Assembly: GCA_003508835.1 (NCBI GenBank)
Contig: PUFA01000167.1
Coordinates: 930,001-994,000 of the forward strand
DNA: 64,000 nucleotides
Direction: 5' to 3'
Source: Eonycteris spelaea
Lineage: Eukaryota; Chordata; Mammalia; Chiroptera; Pteropodidae
The position numbers and the translations under genes were made by a program. This document shows, in pieces, positions 59,650 through 64,000 of the stretch. The notes under the pieces are model-generated. The model ran no database searches. It was not told where the DNA came from and worked only from the letters and a program-made list of their open reading frames with translations. Numbering within the stretch: position 1 is the first letter of the stretch; every line of letters starts with the position of its first letter.

Positions 59650-60525
59650 CATTTCTCTCCAACATCTTATTAAGAAAAATTTTAAGCATACAGAAAAGTT
59701 GGAAGAATGGCACAGTAAACACCCATGCATTTACCATCTAGATACTAAAATTTATATTTGCTATATTTACTATATCACATATCTCCTTCATTCCTCCATC
59801 AATCTATCAATTCATCTTTAGTTTTTGATAAATTTTAAAAGCTGAAGACATCAGTACGTTTTACCCCCAAATACTTTAAGCATGTATGTCATTAGAGTTC
59901 GATATTTTTTTATGGATTTAAGAAAATTATTTTTTATTGTGGCAAAATATGCACAACATAAAATTTGCTATTTTGAATCATTTCTAAATACAGTTCTGTA
60001 CATTCACATTGTTGTGCAAACCATCATCACCATCCATCTCCAGACCTTTTCATTTTTCTCAACTGAAACTCTGTATCCCTTAGACACTAAATCCTTAAAT
60101 TCTCCTCTCTCCAGCCCATAGCAACCACCATTTTACTCTCTGTATCTATGTATCTGACTACTTGACATAGTCATATAAGTGATATCATACATATTTGTCT
60201 TTTTGCGACTGGCTTCTTTCATTTAGCATAACGTCTTCAAGGTTCATCCATGTTGTAGCATGTGTCAGAATTTCCTTCTTTTTCCTGGCTGAATAATATA
60301 CCATTGTATATACATAGCACATTTTGTTTATCCATTCATCCATCGATGGACACTTGGGTTACTTCTACCTTTTGCCTGTTGTGGATAATGATGCTATAAA
60401 CACGTGTGCACAAGTATCTGTTTAAGTCTCTGCTTTCAGTTCTTTTGGGTATATTCCCAGAAGTGGAATTGCTGGATCATTCTGTGGTAATTCTATGTTT
60501 AGTTTTTTGAGCACTCTCTGGTTTC
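59650..60525 (-). mobile_element. L1MB-like 3' end, minus strand
   Basis: Nearly 900 bp of antisense L1. On the left is the 3' UTR: 'attttaagcatacagaaaag', 'acattcacattgttgtgcaa' and 'atagcaaccaccattttact'. On the right is the end of ORF2: 'tgggtatattcccagaagtg' and 'attctatgtttagttttttg'. The best-preserved old L1 in the window, with many point differences. The 79-codon plus frame at 59882-60121 is antisense to it and is not a gene. Confidence 0.9.
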
Positions 60526-60534
60526 TTTTTCATG

Positions 60535-60605
60535 TAAAATTTATACGCAGTGAAATGTACACATCTTAATCTACCATTTGGTGGGTTGTGACAAAAGCAT
60601 ACTCA
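60535..60605 (-). mobile_element. Second L1 3' UTR fragment, minus strand
   Basis: 'ttatacgcagtgaaatgtac' and 'tttggtgggttgtgacaaaa' match the reverse complement of another old L1 3' UTR type. Confidence 0.6.
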
Positions 60606-61018
60606 ATGGATATTTTGTTCTTTTTTTAAGTCCTCAATATATGTAAGAAAGTTTTAGTTAGAATGCTGATACTTTTTGTGACCAAAATCCAGCTGGAAAG
60701 AATATGGGCTTAGAGGACACAAGGCATCCAGTTTCAAGATCTACTGACCTTATCTATATTCACATACTTTGAAATCTGTAAAAAATCTCACGGTACTGAA
60801 ACAAAAAAATTACAAAAATAATTCTCTATTTTCCACTACTGACTACAAATACTTTACCTTGTGTAAGCAATGACTACAATAGTTTCAAAGAGGGATTTTT
60901 GAACAGAAAAATACATGTTAAGCTCAATTTTTTAGCTCCTACCCATTACCAAGGATGAGATAATCTTCCCCGACATCTATCATGCAGATTTCCCAGAGTC
61001 TGTAATGAGTCTCTCTCT
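60606..61018. other. Unassigned AT-rich sequence
   Basis: No gene or named repeat seen. Confidence 0.4.
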
Positions 61019-61215
61019 AAAACAAGTAGTCAAATATGTGGTGACAGAAAGAAATCTAACTATGGGAGGTGAACTCACAGTGTAAATATATATGTGCCTT
61101 ATTGTTAAAATGTACAGCGGAAACTTACTGAATTTCGTTAACCAATGTCACCATAAAAAAATAAATAAATAGTGGTTTACTTTAAAAAAATAATAAAAAA
61201 AATAAAGCAAGCAGT
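61019..61215 (+). mobile_element. Short retroposon with probable target-site duplication, copy 2
   Basis: Second copy of the element at 27913-28056. It shares 'atatgtggtgacagaa', 'aacttactg', 'atttcgtt' and 'accaatgtcaccata', then an A-rich tail to about 61203. The flanks 61019-61030 (aaaacaagtagt) and 61204-61215 (aaagcaagcagt) match at 10 of 12 bases, a probable target-site duplication. Probably a 5'-truncated lineage-specific L1 end. Confidence 0.75.
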
Positions 61216-61264
61216 GAGCAAATTGTATCTTGCAGGTCAAGAATTTATATTATTGAAAATAAAA

Positions 61265-61606
61265 ATAATAATGTACATAGCATATTCTTACAATCAGATT
61301 GGCAAAAAAATGATAAAAGTCTCATTGTGAAGGCTGTGGAGAAACAAACGTTCTCAGATATTGTAGGTGGCATTAAATGGTAAGATGACTTGCTAATGCC
61401 TGTTAATATTTTTAACATACCTTTTTCCAACCCTGGGAATTTCACTTCTAGGAATTTTTCTTGCAGTGGTGCTTGTATGAATGCACCAAGATATTTGTAC
61501 ACTATTTTTCATTGCCACATGGCTTGTGGTAGCAAAAAATTGGAAACAACCCAAATATCAGTCAGTAGATAACTGCTAAAAATAAATCCTGATATACCCA
61601 CATTTA
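61265..61606 (+). mobile_element. L1 ORF2 3' fragment, plus strand (left part)
   Basis: 'gaaggctgtggagaaacaaa', 'ggaatttcacttctaggaat' and 'aaaattggaaacaacccaaa' match L1ME/L1MC ORF2 3' end. The match stops near 'gatatacccaca' and resumes at about 62691. Confidence 0.85.
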
Positions 61607-62690
61607 ACTGGTATAACTTGCTTTACCAGCTTGGACACAAATAAGGTTACATCGTTTTTATTTTTTCAAATTACATTAGGCCCAAACATCTATGTGCCGG
61701 ATTAGTGCCAGAGGAAGTCCACTGCCTGTCTCCTTTCTTAAGGCCTCTTCCCTCTCCTGAATTACCCAAACACTCTGAGGTTTTACTCCTTGTAAAATGG
61801 CCTGTCCAGCCTCTGAACTCCTCAGGGAGAGAGAACTAGGGAATCTGATTAGTCTATTAGGAGCTTTATTTCCAGCATCTGTTGCTTTTGTTTGCCATAA
61901 TATCTGTTGAAAGCTGCAAAAGTAATAAATAGAGTCCAGTATTGTAAAATAAAGACTAATAAAGAAAGGTTTGATTGAAACTTTATTTTGAAGAAATCAA
62001 AGTAAAGACTCTCTTATCTTTAAATATGATTTATCTTTGAAGATATTCATATAACAACTCTAATTGCAACAATGCTCTAATTTTTAGAATAAACAAAGGA
62101 TTAATCAAGTGTTGATTTGGTGAGGGGGATAATTTTCTAACAAAATTATTTGATAGCAAATTTTGACACCCTTCATTTCACACTGACTTTTATAGCAGAA
62201 TCATACAAAGGTCATTTTGAAAAAAGATGTGAGGGCTTCATCAATTTTCCTGAGAGCCTCTCTTAATCCTTTGATATTCAAATAATTCTCCTTTTGAAGA
62301 GCTTATCCTCTTATCATCCTTGTTTTTCTCATCTTTAATTGTTAACTGGCCTAACACGGCCAGTTACTCATCTGCTTATGGAACAGTTTTACAAAATCAC
62401 TTTCAATGACTTCATAAAATTCTGCATCTTTTGTAAGATTAGCAATTTTACATGGCAACTGAAATGTAATGTATTTACATTGTATTGTCAGATGTTTATA
62501 ACATCTACAGTTAGCAAAATTGACTGGTTGAATGGTGAAAGTTGCTGGTGTTAAGTCAGGAGGGCTATCTGAGTGGGGACTAATTTAGTAAGTGGCCGGT
62601 TCATTAGAGGACATTTTCCTGTTATGACCAATTTCTGCTTCCCTACACAACTTAGCAACTACTGGGATTCAGATAATCATAATGAGAAAC
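61607..62690. other. About 1.08 kb of unrecognised sequence interrupting L1
   Basis: Lies between two collinear parts of one L1. It has no recognisable repeat, poly(A) tail or clear inverted termini. Contains a perfect 8-bp stem with 6-base loop at 62344-62365 (arms aactggcc and ggccagtt). A 71-codon frame at 62339-62554 has no recognised domain. Confidence 0.55.
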
Positions 62691-62995
62691 TTCTGTACTG
62701 TGCAGCACTAAAAAGGAACGATGTGTGTGTTACATGGAAAAATGTTCATAATGTATTATTAGATAAAAAAAAAACTGAGTTCCAAAAGACTAGTATAACA
62801 ATGTTTTTGTGAAATACGGTTAGTATATGCATCAAAAATATAAAAGAAAACAACCTCGAAGAATATATTTCAAATCATTAGCAGTCATTTCTAATAGGTG
62901 TGTGGGGAATGGGGAAACCCCATCTCGGTAGCCTTATTTTTAATGAGCATTTATTACACTTTAAAATATGATAAAAGCCAATTAAACATATTTTT
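62691..62995 (+). mobile_element. L1 3' end, plus strand (right part)
   Basis: 'actgtgcagcactaaaaagg', 'catggaaaaatgttcataat' and 'taatgagcatttattacact' continue the L1 of 61265-61606 into its 3' UTR end. Confidence 0.8.
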
Positions 62996-63025
62996 AACTG
63001 GTATAGCTAAGATAGGGCCAGAGCC

Positions 63026-63072
63026 AAAAAGAAAAAAAAAAGAAAAAAAGAAAGAGGAAAGAAAAGGAAAAA
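63026..63072. repeat. A/G purine tract
   Basis: Purine-only, A-rich low-complexity run after the L1 3' end. It may derive from the L1 tail. Confidence 0.85.
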
Positions 63073-63141
63073 CAGCTGTCACTATATTAGTGTGTAAACA
63101 TTAATGTGCAAAAAGAAAAACAGCTGTCACTACATTAGTGT
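63067..63141 (+). repeat. 27-bp direct repeat at 48-bp spacing
   Basis: Bases 63067-63093 and 63115-63141 match at 26 of 27 positions. Both contain 'aacagctgtcacta' and 'attagtgt'. Probably a local tandem duplication. Confidence 0.9.
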
Positions 63142-63714
63142 ACTCCTAGAAGGAGAGCTTTTATAGGCCCATTTTGAAGGGGTGTATTAGGATTCTTCAA
63201 TATAAACCTGTCTTATTATAAACACCCCAGAGCTCTTTCTCAAAATAATCAAGCCAAAAATATTTGCTGAGAATCTGTTATTTTCAAGGTACTGTGTTGC
63301 ACTTAGTGCTCAAAGGAATACAAGGATCTTTAAGACTGCTAAAGCTTTTACTCAAAAAGCCAGTTTAAAAAAGTTATGATGTTCCTCAGTGAATGAGGTA
63401 GGCAACACCACCTGTCATTAGTGACCAAGGTCTGCTACAACTGTGTGAAAATGGAGAAATTGACTAGTTGATTTTTCAGTCTTTGTCCCCACTTAGGATT
63501 CTTTGGGTCAAACATTAGATGAGAGTCAGCACTGAGCATGAGATATTAACCTTCAGAGAAAAATGTAACTCTTTTTCCTCCACTGGCAGGGAAATTCACA
63601 GATTGGTTCAAAGGCCGGATAGAGCTTCATCCAGATCTTATGAGTTTTATGGGATTTTTTTTCCATGGGGCTACTAATGAAGTGAGATGGTGAGTAGTAG
63701 GGTATGTATATTTT
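63142..63714. other. Unassigned non-coding sequence
   Basis: No gene recognised. 'ttcctccactggcag' at about 63578-63592 is acceptor-like, but no matching donor was found. Confidence 0.4.
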
Positions 63715-63845
63715 TTAATCTTCTGACTCATTTTATGAATCAGGAAGCTGAAACCGACTCAAGGGAACACTGCTGCTAAGGACAGAACCAGGATTTGAAC
63801 CTGGCACTTGCATTCTTAATTTTTATGACCCTACTCCTTCCTCAT
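63715..63845 (-). repeat. MIR SINE fragment, minus strand
   Basis: 'gaatcaggaagctgaaaccg' and 'caggatttgaacctggcact' match the reverse complement of the MIR core and 5' part. Confidence 0.7.
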
Positions 63846-64000
63846 TGCAGGTTACAGGAAGAATACTGATTAATGTATATATTTACTGTAAAGTTTACCC
63901 CAGGAAGAAAGAGGAAACCAGCTGCATAAATGGAATTTGGAGAAAGGTAAAACCTTCCGCTAAACAATAAATGTCCATGAAATCTCTGTAGTCTTCCTGG

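Overview
The window reads as euchromatic DNA from a placental mammal, either intergenic or deep inside an intron. It is AT-rich and has no CpG island. I found no intact protein-coding gene, rRNA, tRNA, CRISPR array or bacterial-style operon. The longest open frames (172, 158 and 142 codons) have no recognisable domains, and most overlap repeats. The repeats point to a eutherian: MIR SINEs, L2, old L1 (L1MB/L1ME-like), hAT-Charlie elements (MER5A-like) and ERVL-MaLR (MLT1-type) LTRs. I saw no Alu, B1/B2, Bov-tA, CAN or VES SINEs, so primates and mouse-like rodents are unlikely. The exact order cannot be fixed by eye.

Layout. 1-14 kb: sparse MIR and L2 fragments and one MLT1-type LTR (7.5-8.0 kb). 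14.5-15.8 kb: the largest L1 fragment, the 3' part of ORF2. 16-31 kb: mostly unassigned sequence with scattered MIR, L2 and hAT pieces, a possible spliced exon at 18.57-18.63 kb, and a short retroposon with a clear target-site duplication at 27.9-28.07 kb. 31-44 kb: denser repeats, including a hAT element with an 8-bp duplication (36.0-36.5 kb), two guanine-quadruplex motifs and a strongly alternating palindromic tract (38.2 kb). 43.9-44.9 kb: an antisense L1 split by a full-length processed RPS24 pseudogene with poly(A) and flanking duplications. 45-59 kb: long unassigned stretches with several LTRs and MIRs. 59.6-63.1 kb: L1-rich, with an antisense L1MB-like 3' end, a second copy of the 27.9-kb retroposon, and a sense L1 fragment interrupted by about 1.1 kb of unrecognised sequence.

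Nothing here works together as a pathway. The readable biology is a record of transposition: copy-and-paste by L1 (in cis, and in trans for RPS24), cut-and-paste hAT insertions, and nested insertions that give relative ages. Family names come from remembered consensus sequences, not a search. Boundaries are good to about 10-30 bases, except where a target-site duplication fixes them.
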